In this document: positions 32,772-41,752 of the stretch, one piece after another
Layout: the number at the start of each line of letters is the position of its first letter
Numbering within the stretch: position 1 is the first letter of the stretch
Assembly: GCA_029248185.1 (NCBI GenBank)
Contig: JAQWJV010000037.1
Span: forward strand, 1-42,939
Direction of reading: 5' to 3'
DNA length: 42,939 nt
Source of the DNA: Flavobacteriaceae bacterium
GTDB lineage: Bacteria; Bacteroidota; Bacteroidia; Flavobacteriales; Flavobacteriaceae
Made by a program: the position numbers and the translations under genes
The notes under the pieces: model-generated
Told to the model about the DNA's origin: nothing
Seen by the model: the letters and a program-made list of their open reading frames with translations, nothing else
The model's database searches: none

Positions 32772-34463
32772 TTAAATATTCATTTTTTTTAATTCTTCGA
32801 CTGCATGATTTGCAGCTCTTGCAGTCAATGCCATATAGGTGAGGGATGGATTTACATTCCCTGCAGAGGTCATTGAGGCTCCGTCAGTTACATAGACATT
32901 AGGTACATCATGTAATTGATTGTTAGCATTCAAGACCGATGTTTTACGATCACGACCCATACGAGCTGTCCCCATTTCATGGATTCCAAGTCCGATAGCA
33001 TATTCATTGTCATATCCTTTAACATCTTTAAAGCCAGCATTTTCAAGCATTTCTATAGCCTGCTCCTGCATGTCTTTACGCATCTTCATCTCGTTTTCTT
33101 TAATGGTTGCATCAAAAGTAACGGTGGGGAGTCCCCATTGATCTAACTTATCATAATCTAAAATCATTTTATTTTCGTGATAAGGAAGGATTTCCCCAAA
33201 TCCATTAATTCCCATAGACCAATCGCCTGGTTTCGTGATTTGTTCTTTAAAATCTGCTCCATAAGCCATTTCAGCGACCGTATCGGACCAACTTCCTCGG
33301 TTAGCTCCTCCTTGATAACCATAACCACGAAGAAAATCATTATCGTCAGTTTTTCCCCCTATGTTTCTGAAACGTGGAATATAGATTCCTCCTGGACGTC
33401 TTCCCGTGTAGTATTTGTCTTCAAATCCTTCAAAACGACCTTCGGCACCTACTTGAAAGTGATGATCCATAATATTATGCCCTAATTCTCCTGATTGATT
33501 TCCCATTCCATTTGGAAAAGCATCTGATTTAGATTGCATTAAAATAGAAGTTGTAGGAACCGTTGAAGCGCATAAAAAGATCACTTTTGCGTTAAACTCA
33601 TACACTTCTTTTGTTTCTGCATCAATAACACGAACTCCAGTAGCACGCTTTGCATCAGCATCATAAATTACTTCATGTACTACTGAATTAGGTCTCAAAG
33701 TCATGTTCCCAGTTGCCTCAGCAGTTGGAAGTGTAGAAGAATTACTACTAAAATAAGCTCCAAAAGGACACCCTCTGGAACAACGGTTTCGGTACTGACA
33801 AGTACTTCTCCCTAGACCTGGCTTAGTTCCCTCGGTAATATGTGCAACTCTTGCATTGGCTACTACGCGATCAGAATACTTTTCAGAAACAGAATCTTTC
33901 AAGACCTCATCTACACAGTTTAATTCCAAAGGCTTTAAATAATTTCCATCCGGAAAATGAGGTAAGCCAATATTTTTTCCACTCACCCCAATAAACTCTT
34001 CCACATATTTGTACCATGGGGCAATATCTTTATATCGAATTGGCCAATCTATTGCAACTCCATCTTTGAGATTTGCGGTAAAATCAAAGTCAGTTAAACG
34101 ATAACTCTGTCTTCCCCACATAATGGAACGCCCACCGACATGATATCCTCTCATCCAATCAAAACGATTGCTTTCATTGTAGGGATGTTCAATATCATTT
34201 ACAAAAAAATGCTTGGTGGATTCTTTTGTTGAATAATTGGTCCTACTTTGTTTTTCTTGTTTTTTTAGGGTTTCCTGAGTGATTACATCACCTGTTTTGT
34301 AATCCCAAGGATCATCATTCATCGTAGGATAATCTTCCACATGTTTGACCATGCGTCCACGTTCCAAAACCAAAGTTTTCAATCCTTTTTCACATAGTTC
34401 TTTTGCTGCCCATCCACCACTAATTCCAGTTCCGACAACAATTGCATCGTAGTTTGTCTCCAT
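32772..34463 (-). CDS. GMC family FAD-dependent oxidoreductase (sugar dehydrogenase type)
   Basis: This 563-aa flavoprotein has the Rossmann motif VGTGISGGWAAKEL (from residue 10), ERG, the GMC signature region YHVGGRSIMWGRQSYRL (107-123) and the C-terminal GIHEMGTARMG, which carries the catalytic His, followed by VTDGASMTSAGNVNPSLTYM. Cys222, Cys228 and Cys232 (TCQYRNRCSRGCPFGAY) match the position of the Fe-S cluster cysteines in three-subunit FAD glucose and glucoside-3 dehydrogenases. There is no signal peptide of its own; export with the Tat partner is inferred. The likely role is periplasmic oxidation of a sugar, possibly at C3. Confidence 0.92.
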   Translation of the reverse strand: METNYDAIVVGTGISGGWAAKELCEKGLKTLVLERGRMVKHVEDYPTMNDDPWDYKTGDVITQETLKKQEKQSRTNYSTKESTKHFFVNDIEHPYNESNRFDWMRGYHVGGRSIMWGRQSYRLTDFDFTANLKDGVAIDWPIRYKDIAPWYKYVEEFIGVSGKNIGLPHFPDGNYLKPLELNCVDEVLKDSVSEKYSDRVVANARVAHITEGTKPGLGRSTCQYRNRCSRGCPFGAYFSSNSSTLPTAEATGNMTLRPNSVVHEVIYDADAKRATGVRVIDAETKEVYEFNAKVIFLCASTVPTTSILMQSKSDAFPNGMGNQSGELGHNIMDHHFQVGAEGRFEGFEDKYYTGRRPGGIYIPRFRNIGGKTDDNDFLRGYGYQGGANRGSWSDTVAEMAYGADFKEQITKPGDWSMGINGFGEILPYHENKMILDYDKLDQWGLPTVTFDATIKENEMKMRKDMQEQAIEMLENAGFKDVKGYDNEYAIGLGIHEMGTARMGRDRKTSVLNANNQLHDVPNVYVTDGASMTSAGNVNPSLTYMALTARAANHAVEELKKMNI

Positions 34464-34507
34464 TTAGATATTAATTTATTGTTTAGTTTGTTTTAATCTG
34501 AGTTCCT

Positions 34508-34515
34508 CAAATATA
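34508..34515 (-). promoter_or_regulatory. Candidate -7 element for the GMC operon
   Basis: On the minus strand this reads TATATTTG, an exact TANNTTTG match, 45 bases before the GMC start. No TTG lies at the expected distance upstream, so it is tentative. The 112-base region is shared with the divergent sugar operon, for which no clear -7 element was found. Confidence 0.3.
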
Positions 34516-34575
34516 TAGATATTTTAACTTGGGATCTTAAATATTTACTTAAATTTAAACCTTATTCTTTAGATA

Positions 34576-35565
34576 ATGCGAAACCAAATGAAACAAAATA
34601 TTTTTCTTTCTAAACTTGGCGTTTTTTTTGTTTTGATTTTCATTTTCACAAGCACAGTGTCCTGTAAGAATGATCAAAAAAATAATTCCCCCACTTCCAA
34701 TCCCCTTTTTTTCAAACTTTCCTTAGCACAATGGTCATTCCATCGTACATTTCGTTCTGGAGAAACATCTCCTTATGAATTTGCGAAAATGGCACATGAT
34801 CTAGGTTTTGAAGGTTTAGAATATGTCAATGCGCTCTACCCCGATGTAATGGAAAGTGAAGACAAAGCTGCCGCAATCAAAAATTTTATTGAAAAGAATA
34901 ATGCTCTTGCCGCAGAACATAAAATGAAAAATGTATTAATCATGATCGATGCTGAAGGAGATTTATCTAGTTCTGATGAAGCAAAACGATTGCTTGCCAT
35001 TGAAAATCACAAAGTGTGGATAGAAGCTGCCCATCAAATGAATTGTACGGCTGTACGATTAAACCTTTACGGAGAGAATGACCCACAAAAATGGGTTGAA
35101 AATTCAACAAAAAGCTTGGCTGTCTTAAGCGATTACGCTGCCCCACTTAACATCAACGTAATTGTTGAAAATCATGGCCGAATTACATCAAATGTTCCTC
35201 TTTTAATGGAGGTCATCAGAGGTACGCAAAAAAAGAATTGTGGAACGCTTCCTGATTTTGGGAATTTTTGTATTTCAGAAGTAGGCTACGGTTCAATCTT
35301 TAATGGAAGTTGTGATAATGCTTACGATCCCTACAAAGGAGTTGCTGAAATGATGACAAAGGCTTTTGGTGTGAGTGCGAAATCAAATGATTTTGATGAG
35401 GCTGGAAATGAAACTACACTGGACTTCACCGCACTTTTGCAAATCGTAAAAGACGCAGGTTACACAGGATATGTAGGTGTAGAATATGAAGGCAGTCGTC
35501 TTTCAGAAAAAGATGGAATCATCGCGACAAAAAATTTATTAAAATCGGTAGGTGCTAAATTATAA
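34576..35565 (+). CDS. Exported TIM-barrel sugar isomerase/epimerase-like lipoprotein
   Basis: This 329-aa protein of the xylose isomerase-like TIM-barrel (AP2) family has a lipoprotein signal with TVSC (about Cys31), so it probably works in the periplasm. Family stretches are LAQWSFHRTF, FEGLEYVNALYPDV, VIVENHGRITSN with the metal-binding Glu-Asn-His, LPDFGNFC and YVGVEYEGS. Members of this family include 3-keto-glycoside-processing enzymes as well as isomerases. It is the first gene of the divergent plus-strand operon; the permease starts 2 bases after it. Confidence 0.87.
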   Translation: MRNQMKQNIFLSKLGVFFVLIFIFTSTVSCKNDQKNNSPTSNPLFFKLSLAQWSFHRTFRSGETSPYEFAKMAHDLGFEGLEYVNALYPDVMESEDKAAAIKNFIEKNNALAAEHKMKNVLIMIDAEGDLSSSDEAKRLLAIENHKVWIEAAHQMNCTAVRLNLYGENDPQKWVENSTKSLAVLSDYAAPLNINVIVENHGRITSNVPLLMEVIRGTQKKNCGTLPDFGNFCISEVGYGSIFNGSCDNAYDPYKGVAEMMTKAFGVSAKSNDFDEAGNETTLDFTALLQIVKDAGYTGYVGVEYEGSRLSEKDGIIATKNLLKSVGAKL

Positions 35566-35567
35566 GC

Positions 35568-36779
35568 ATGCATTATAAAACAAGGTTTCAACTCTCTTTT
35601 CTTTTCTTCTTAGAATTTTTTATTTGGGGAGCATGGTTTGTAACCATGGGTACTTTTCTATCACAAGAATTTGGTGCAAGTGGAGGGCAACTTGCAATGG
35701 CCTATGAAACGCAATCTATTGGTGCTATTATTGCACCTTTTATCATCGGATTAATTGCAGACCGCTATTTTGAAGCACAAAAAATTTTAGGCGTTTTACA
35801 TCTTATTGGGGCAGGTCTTCTTTTTATCGCGGCTGGTGCTGACCGCTTTACCCTTTTTTATCCCTACATATTTATTTATATGCTTTTGTATATGCCAACC
35901 TTGGCTTTGGCAAATTCTGTAGCCTTTCATCAAATGGAAAATCCAGCCAAAGAATTTGCTCCCATTCGTGTATTGGGAAGTTTAGGGTGGATTATTGCGG
36001 GACTTACCATTGGATATTTTGCTTGGGAAGGTAAAGCCGTGTTACAATACACTTTTTATATGGCTGCATCGGCATCCCTTTTGATGGGTGTTTTTAGTTT
36101 TACTTTACCCAAAACACCTCCAAAGGCAGATCGACAACAAAAAATTACCTTACGAGAAATTCTGGGACTCGATGCTTTAGCCATGTTAAAAGATCGAGGT
36201 TTTCTGTTTTTCTTTATTGCTTCTATTTTGGTTTGCATTCCCCTTGCCTTTTACTATCAACATGCAAATCAATTTTTGAATGAACTGGGAATGAAAGCTG
36301 CCGCATCTAAAATGATTATGGGTCAAATCTCTGAGGTATTATTCCTCTTACTCCTCCCCCTTTTTCTAAAACGATATGGAGTAAAGAATGCACTAATTGT
36401 TGGTATTTTAGCCTGGGGGATACGGTACTTATTGTTTGCCTTTGGAAATGTTGGAGAACAAACTTGGATGTTACTCTTTGGAATTATTCTTCATGGGGTA
36501 TGCTACGATTTCTTTTTTGTTTCTGGACAAATTTACACTGATTTTAAAGCTGGAGAAAAGTTTAAAAGTGCAGCACAAGGACTTATCACTCTGGCCACCT
36601 ATGGCGTTGGAATGCTCATCGGATTCCGTTTTGCTGGATGGCTAACCGATCAATATGCAATTGAGGGAGGACATTTATGGAAAGAAATCTGGGTTCAACC
36701 CGCAATTTTTTCTTTTGTTGTCCTCATTCTATTTTTATTATTTTTTAAAAACGAAACCATTAAAATTAAATCAATATGA
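35568..36779 (+). CDS. MFS transporter, nucleoside-permease type
   Basis: This 403-aa membrane protein has twelve predicted helices. The opening LSFLFFLEFFIWGAWFVTMG, with FGASGGQLAMAYETQSIGAI next, and FYYQHANQFLNELGMKAAA resemble the NupG/XapB nucleoside:H+ symporter family. In sugar-degradation clusters of Bacteroidota such permeases probably import the modified sugar rather than nucleosides (inference). Its stop overlaps the next start by 4 bases (ATGA). Confidence 0.88.
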   Translation: MHYKTRFQLSFLFFLEFFIWGAWFVTMGTFLSQEFGASGGQLAMAYETQSIGAIIAPFIIGLIADRYFEAQKILGVLHLIGAGLLFIAAGADRFTLFYPYIFIYMLLYMPTLALANSVAFHQMENPAKEFAPIRVLGSLGWIIAGLTIGYFAWEGKAVLQYTFYMAASASLLMGVFSFTLPKTPPKADRQQKITLREILGLDALAMLKDRGFLFFFIASILVCIPLAFYYQHANQFLNELGMKAAASKMIMGQISEVLFLLLLPLFLKRYGVKNALIVGILAWGIRYLLFAFGNVGEQTWMLLFGIILHGVCYDFFFVSGQIYTDFKAGEKFKSAAQGLITLATYGVGMLIGFRFAGWLTDQYAIEGGHLWKEIWVQPAIFSFVVLILFLLFFKNETIKIKSI

Positions 36780-37915
36780 GTAAAATTAGACTTGGCGTTC
36801 TAGGAGGAGGAGGAGATTCTCTTATCGGAGTTTTACATCGCGTAGCCTCAAACATGTATGATCGCTATGAAATTACAGGTGGGGTGTTCAACCCTGTTTA
36901 TGAAGAAAACATAAAATTCGCCAAACATATCGGCGTAAATACCGACCGAGTGTATCTTGATTTTGACACTTTCATTGAAGAAGAAATGAAAAAACCTGAG
37001 GCGGAACGTATCGAAGTGGTTTCCATTTTAACTCCTAATTTTTTGCATTTCCCAATGGCAAAAAAACTTTTAGAAAATGGCTTTAACGTCATTTGTGAAA
37101 AACCCATGACCACTTCTTATGCCGAAGCGAAAGAACTCCAGGACTTGCAAAAAAAGCACAATGCTATTTTTGCAGTAACCTATACTTACACAGGATACCC
37201 TATGGTGCGACACATGAAACATATGATCGCTGAAGGGGAATTGGGAGACATTCAAAAAGTAGATATCCAATATTATCAGGGATGGATTAATCCCGTTATT
37301 CATGATCCCGAAGTTCGTAAAACAGTATGGAGATTAGATCCCAAGAAAGCTGGAATAAGTTCTTGTATTGGTGACATTGGAACCCATGCTTTTCAAATGG
37401 TAGAATATCTTACTGGACAAGAGGTGAAGTCTATTCTTGCGGATTTAAATAATTTATACGAAGACAATACATTGGATATTGATGGAACCATTTTGGTTCG
37501 TTTTTCTGATACCTTTAAAGGAGTATTAAGAGCCAGTCAAATCGCTACTGGGGAAGAAAACAATTTATCTGTTGCCATCTATGGAACCAAAGGGGCCTAC
37601 AAATGGGAACAAGAAAATCCAAATTTCCTTTACCACTTAAAAGATGATGAGCCAAGGCACGTTATAAAACCAGGAAATGCCTATGTCTCTGACGTAGCCG
37701 CTGATGGAACCAAATTGCCAGGCGGTCATCCAGAAGGAATTTTTGATGCAATGGGAAATATTTATAAAGGAGTTGCTAAGGCCCTGAGAGGAGAGACTGC
37801 TTTTAAAGGAGAATTCCCTACCATGCATGAAGGAGTTAGGGGAATGCTCTTCATTGAAAAAGTTGTTGAATCACATAAAAATGGAAACGTATGGCAAAGC
37901 ATGGAGAACGAATGA
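36776..37915 (+). CDS. Gfo/Idh/MocA family oxidoreductase
   Basis: This 379-aa cytoplasmic NAD(P)-dependent dehydrogenase has a Rossmann start LGVLGGGGDSLIG (residues 6-18), the conserved ICEKPMTTS (Glu108-Lys109-Pro110) and catalytic DIGTHAFQMVEYL (Asp200, His204). Related enzymes oxidise or reduce ring carbons of sugars and inositols, which suits reduction of a keto-sugar here. It is translationally coupled on both sides by 4-base overlaps. Confidence 0.92.
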   Translation: MSKIRLGVLGGGGDSLIGVLHRVASNMYDRYEITGGVFNPVYEENIKFAKHIGVNTDRVYLDFDTFIEEEMKKPEAERIEVVSILTPNFLHFPMAKKLLENGFNVICEKPMTTSYAEAKELQDLQKKHNAIFAVTYTYTGYPMVRHMKHMIAEGELGDIQKVDIQYYQGWINPVIHDPEVRKTVWRLDPKKAGISSCIGDIGTHAFQMVEYLTGQEVKSILADLNNLYEDNTLDIDGTILVRFSDTFKGVLRASQIATGEENNLSVAIYGTKGAYKWEQENPNFLYHLKDDEPRHVIKPGNAYVSDVAADGTKLPGGHPEGIFDAMGNIYKGVAKALRGETAFKGEFPTMHEGVRGMLFIEKVVESHKNGNVWQSMENE

Positions 37916-38964
37916 AAACAGTCAAAGGACCCGGTATTTTTTTAGCACAATTTGTAGATAAGCAAGCTCCATTCAATAGTTTGGATGGCATCTGTAAATG
38001 GGCTTCAGACCTAGGATATAAAGGAATTCAAATTCCCACTTGGGAAACATTTCTCATTGATCTGGATAAAGCCGCAGAAAGTCAAACTTATTGTGATGAA
38101 TTAAAAGGAAAAATTAATTCCTATGGATTAGAAATAACCGAACTTTCTACACACCTTCAAGGTCAATTGGTGGCTGTTCATTCGGCCTATGATTTAATGT
38201 TTGACAACTTTGCTCCAGAAGCGGTGAGAAAAAATCCAAAAGCAAGAACAGAATGGGCAATAGAAACCATGAAAAAAGCAGCAGTTGCTAGTAAACGTCT
38301 TGGATTAAAAACCCATGCTACCTTTTCGGGTGCCCTATTATGGCACACTTGGCATCCATGGCCTCAGCGTCCTGCTGGACTTGTCGAACTCGGTTTTTCT
38401 AAATTAGCCAAACGTTGGAAACCCATTTTGGATGTCTTTGATGACAATGGGGTAGATGTATGTTATGAAATTCATCCAGGAGAAGATTTACATGATGGGG
38501 TAACTTTTGAACGTTTCTTAGAAGCTACAGGAAATCATAAAAGAGTCAATATTTTATACGACCCTAGTCATTTTGTACTTCAGCAATTAGACTATATCGA
38601 ATACATTGATCATTACCATGAATTTATTAAATCCTTTCATGTAAAAGATTCTGAATTCAAACCCAATGGTAAAAAAGGAGCTTTTGGCGGCTATGGAGAT
38701 TGGATTGATCGTGCGGGTCGTTATCGCTCTCCTGGGGATGGGCAAATTGATTTTAAAACGATTTTTACTAAACTCACAGAATATGGCTGTGATGTTTGGG
38801 CAGTAATGGAATGGGAATGCTGTATCAAAAGCCCGGAACAGGGAGCAAGAGAAGGTGCACCCTTTATTCAAAGTCATATCATAGAGGCAACTCAAAAAAC
38901 CTTTGATGACTTTGCAGGTGGATCTATAGACGACCAACATTTACGTAATATTCTAAACCTTTAA
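37912..38964 (+). CDS. Cytoplasmic TIM-barrel sugar isomerase/epimerase
   Basis: This protein of about 350 aa is read from the ATG at 37912, overlapping the previous stop (ATGA); an ATG 21 bases earlier is less likely. It is an AP2-type TIM barrel with no signal peptide. Metal-ligand-like positions appear in VCYEIHPGEDLHDG, NILYDPSHFVLQ, FIKSFHVKDSEF and AVMEWECCIKSPEQG. Homologues sit next to Gfo/Idh/MocA genes throughout Bacteroidota and may isomerise or cleave keto-sugars. It is distinct from the exported TIM-barrel protein at the operon start. Confidence 0.9.
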   Translation: MKTVKGPGIFLAQFVDKQAPFNSLDGICKWASDLGYKGIQIPTWETFLIDLDKAAESQTYCDELKGKINSYGLEITELSTHLQGQLVAVHSAYDLMFDNFAPEAVRKNPKARTEWAIETMKKAAVASKRLGLKTHATFSGALLWHTWHPWPQRPAGLVELGFSKLAKRWKPILDVFDDNGVDVCYEIHPGEDLHDGVTFERFLEATGNHKRVNILYDPSHFVLQQLDYIEYIDHYHEFIKSFHVKDSEFKPNGKKGAFGGYGDWIDRAGRYRSPGDGQIDFKTIFTKLTEYGCDVWAVMEWECCIKSPEQGAREGAPFIQSHIIEATQKTFDDFAGGSIDDQHLRNILNL

Positions 38965-38982
38965 CTTTAAAACTATATTGTA

Positions 38983-39711
38983 ATGAGAAAAATATTTTTA
39001 ATAGGGCTAGCGCTAGGGTTAATGAGCGGTAGTACCCCCTTAAAAGAAAAAAAAATCCCTGCTGACGATGCAAAATGGGAATCATTATTTGATGGCGAAA
39101 CACTCAATGGTTGGCATCGCTTTAACAGTAAGGGAGTTAAACCCATTTGGAAGGCTGAAAATGGGATCCTGTCCTTAGATCCTAAACTTCGCCCCAAAGG
39201 GGACTACATACATGATATTGTTACCGACAAAACCTATAAAAGCTTTCAATTATCTATCGAATGGAATATTTCTGAAGGAGGAAATAGTGGGATCTTTTGG
39301 GGGGTTCAAGAAGGTGAGAGTCATGCCAAACCCTACACATCGGGTCCAGAAATTCAAATCATAGATAATGAGGGACATCCCGATGCAAAAGTAAGACCTA
39401 ATTTCCATCAAGCAGGAGCGCTCTATGATATGGTACAACCTACAAAAGACGTAAGTAAGCCTGTTGGAGAATGGAATCATGTTCTCCTTACAATTGATCA
39501 CAATAAAAACGAAGGAAGTGTTGAATTAAATGGAACCAAGATCGTTGAGTTTCCATTGCGAGGTGAAGAATGGGATTCCTTGGTTTTCAACTCTAAATTT
39601 AATGATGATTGTAACTATAAGTACTTTGGAAAAATGAAATCTGGAAAGATTGGATTACAAGATCATGGAAACGAAGTCTCATTTAGAAACATCAAAATTC
39701 GTGAACTTTAA
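38983..39711 (+). CDS. DUF1080 (3-keto-disaccharide hydrolase family) secreted protein
   Basis: This 242-aa protein has a cleavable signal (MRKIFLIGLALGLMSGS). The jelly-roll DUF1080 domain (PF06439) is complete: WESLFDGETLNGWHRF, GDYIHDIVTDKTYKSFQLSIEW, GGNSGIFWGVQ, SGPEIQIIDNEGH, EWNHVLLTID and IGLQDHGNEVSFRNIKIREL. Characterised members act on 3-keto-glycosides by a lyase or hydrolase mechanism. Its place in an operon with sugar oxidoreductases supports that role. It starts 18 bases after the previous stop; yicC begins 10 bases after it. Confidence 0.92.
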   Translation: MRKIFLIGLALGLMSGSTPLKEKKIPADDAKWESLFDGETLNGWHRFNSKGVKPIWKAENGILSLDPKLRPKGDYIHDIVTDKTYKSFQLSIEWNISEGGNSGIFWGVQEGESHAKPYTSGPEIQIIDNEGHPDAKVRPNFHQAGALYDMVQPTKDVSKPVGEWNHVLLTIDHNKNEGSVELNGTKIVEFPLRGEEWDSLVFNSKFNDDCNYKYFGKMKSGKIGLQDHGNEVSFRNIKIREL

Positions 39712-39721
39712 GCTATAACAT

Positions 39722-40579
39722 ATGATCATGTCCATGACGGGTTTTGGGAAAACCGAAACCCAATGGGAAGATAAAAATCTCAGCATTGAGATTCGTTCCT
39801 TAAATAGTAAAAACACCGATATCAACCTACGAACCCCCTCGTATCTGAGAGAAATGGATACGGAGATTAGAAAACGTATTGCACAAAAATTGCATCGAGG
39901 GAAGATCGATTTAAACATCTATATTGAATTTAACGGTCAAAATGCACCCTCAACAATCAACACTGCAGTTGTAAAGTCTTATGTCAATCAACTTAAAGCA
40001 TTAGGGAATGTTTCAGAAAATGAAATGATAGCCATAGCCATGCGATTGCCAGATACCCTTTCCTCAGAAAGAGAAACCTTACAAGAAATTGAAAAAAACA
40101 CCCTTTTTGACTTATTAAATAAAGTCCTAGAGAATATTGAAAACTACAGAACTGATGAGGGTAATGCACTAGAAAAAGACTTTATAAAACGCATTGCTCT
40201 TATTGAAGACCTCCTTAGATCTGTGGTAAAAACTGATCCTGAACGAAATGAGAAAATTGAACAAAAACTCCGTTCTGCCTTGGAAGATTTAAAAATCGAA
40301 TTGGATGCCAATCGCTTTGAACAGGAGTTGATTTTTTATCTTGAAAAGTTTGACATCACCGAGGAAAAAGTGCGTCTTAAAAATCATTTAGACTATTTTA
40401 AACAGGTCATGCAAAATGATTTTCCAAACGGAAAAAAATTAGGCTTTATCGCCCAAGAAATCGGAAGAGAAATCAATACCATTGGATCCAAAGCCAATCA
40501 TTCTGAATTGCAAAAGATTGTTGTTCAAATGAAAGATGAATTGGAAAAAATAAAAGAACAACTCCTAAACGTCCTCTGA
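39722..40579 (+). CDS. yicC: YicC family protein (RNase adaptor/endoribonuclease)
   Basis: This 285-aa protein opens with the canonical MSMTGFGKTE and SIEIRSLNSKNTDINLRTP and ends with GREINTIGSKANHSELQKIVVQMKDELEKIKEQ, the most conserved part of the family. YicC proteins form ring-shaped ribonucleases or RNase adaptors. It usually precedes gmk, as here (1-base gap). The start is ATG 39722; the second Met (position 3) is also possible. Confidence 0.93.
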   Translation: MIMSMTGFGKTETQWEDKNLSIEIRSLNSKNTDINLRTPSYLREMDTEIRKRIAQKLHRGKIDLNIYIEFNGQNAPSTINTAVVKSYVNQLKALGNVSENEMIAIAMRLPDTLSSERETLQEIEKNTLFDLLNKVLENIENYRTDEGNALEKDFIKRIALIEDLLRSVVKTDPERNEKIEQKLRSALEDLKIELDANRFEQELIFYLEKFDITEEKVRLKNHLDYFKQVMQNDFPNGKKLGFIAQEIGREINTIGSKANHSELQKIVVQMKDELEKIKEQLLNVL

Positions 40580-40580
40580 T

Positions 40581-41150
40581 TTGAATTCCGGAAAACTCAT
40601 CGTATTTTCTGCCCCCTCTGGAAGTGGTAAAACGACTTTGGTACGTCATTTATTAGCCCAAGATCTCCCCTTAGGATTTTCAATTTCTGCTACTTCAAGA
40701 AAACCCCGAGGAAAAGAAAAAGATGGAATCGATTATTACTTTATGAATGCCCTTGAATTTCAAAAAAAAATTGAAGAAAAGGCGTTCATAGAATATGAAG
40801 AAGTCTATCAAAACACCTTTTACGGAACCCTTACTTCCGAATTAGAACGGCTTTGGGCAGAAGGAAAACAAGTTTTATTTGATATTGATGTCGTAGGGGG
40901 TATTAACATCAAAAAAAAATACCCCCAAGAAACCCTTTCTGTTTTTGTAAAACCACCCTCCATTAAAGAACTTGAAAATCGCTTGAGAAAACGAGGAACA
41001 GATAGTGAAGATACCATCAAAGAACGTTTGGCAAAAGCAAAAACAGAAATGGAATATGCAACTCAATTTGATCATTGTCTAATCAATCAAGACTTAGAGA
41101 CTGCCAAAAAAGAAGTTGTACAAGTGGTTTCTGACTTCTTAAATTCCTAA
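40581..41150 (+). CDS. gmk: Guanylate kinase
   Basis: This 189-aa enzyme phosphorylates GMP to GDP. The P-loop is APSGSGKTT (residues 11-19); SRKPRGKEKDGIDYYF forms the GMP-binding region, followed by YGT and IDVVGG. The only start before the P-loop is TTG at 40581, one base after the yicC stop, so a TTG start coupled to yicC translation is needed. Length matches the family (about 190 aa). Confidence 0.95.
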   Translation: MNSGKLIVFSAPSGSGKTTLVRHLLAQDLPLGFSISATSRKPRGKEKDGIDYYFMNALEFQKKIEEKAFIEYEEVYQNTFYGTLTSELERLWAEGKQVLFDIDVVGGINIKKKYPQETLSVFVKPPSIKELENRLRKRGTDSEDTIKERLAKAKTEMEYATQFDHCLINQDLETAKKEVVQVVSDFLNS

Positions 41151-41170
41151 GGGATGCCTACCTTTACTCT

Positions 41171-41752
41171 GTGAATAAAATTGGCTTATATTTTGGAACC
41201 TTCAATCCGATTCATAAAGGACACCTGGCGTTAGGGAACTATTTTGCGGAGCATACAGACCTTGATCAAGTTTGGTTTGTAGTGAGCCCACAAAATCCCT
41301 TTAAAGTCAAGGATTCGTTATTAGAAGATCAACACCGATTAGAACTGGTTCGCCTTGCCCTAAAAGATCAGCCTAATTTAAATGTAAATGATGTTGAATT
41401 TTCACTTCCCAAACCCAGTTATACCATCCATACCCTAGAACATTTAGTTCAAATCCATCCCGATAAACAATTTGTCCTGTTGATGGGCGAGGACAACCTT
41501 GAACATTTTGATCAGTGGAAACAATCTCAGAGAATTGTAGAACTAGTTCAAGTTTATGTGTACCCCAGAAGTCATGAAGTTGATGTTCCTAAAACAAGCC
41601 CGACCCATAAAAGAATTCAGTTTGTCAAGGCACCTAAATTAGCGTATTCGTCTACAGAGATCAGAAAAATCTTAAAAGAAGGAAAAAGTGCAGCAGCCTT
41701 AATTCCCTCTGCCAGCTGGGTATATTTAAACAAGAAAGGGTTTTACAAATAA
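41171..41752 (+). CDS. nadD: Nicotinate-nucleotide adenylyltransferase
   Basis: This 193-aa enzyme makes deamido-NAD from nicotinate mononucleotide and ATP. The nucleotidyltransferase motif GTFNPIHKGH (residues 9-18) and the C-terminal YSSTEIRKILKEGKS (ISSTxIR-type) are clear. The start is GTG at 41171, 20 bases after gmk; no ATG precedes the motif. The yicC-gmk-nadD order is common in Bacteroidota. Confidence 0.94.
   Translation: MNKIGLYFGTFNPIHKGHLALGNYFAEHTDLDQVWFVVSPQNPFKVKDSLLEDQHRLELVRLALKDQPNLNVNDVEFSLPKPSYTIHTLEHLVQIHPDKQFVLLMGEDNLEHFDQWKQSQRIVELVQVYVYPRSHEVDVPKTSPTHKRIQFVKAPKLAYSSTEIRKILKEGKSAAALIPSASWVYLNKKGFYK

Noticed and set aside
32916-33485. Plus-strand frames of 73-102 codons opposite the GMC gene
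   Set aside because: They lie wholly inside the well-supported GMC coding region on the other strand and show no domain pattern.
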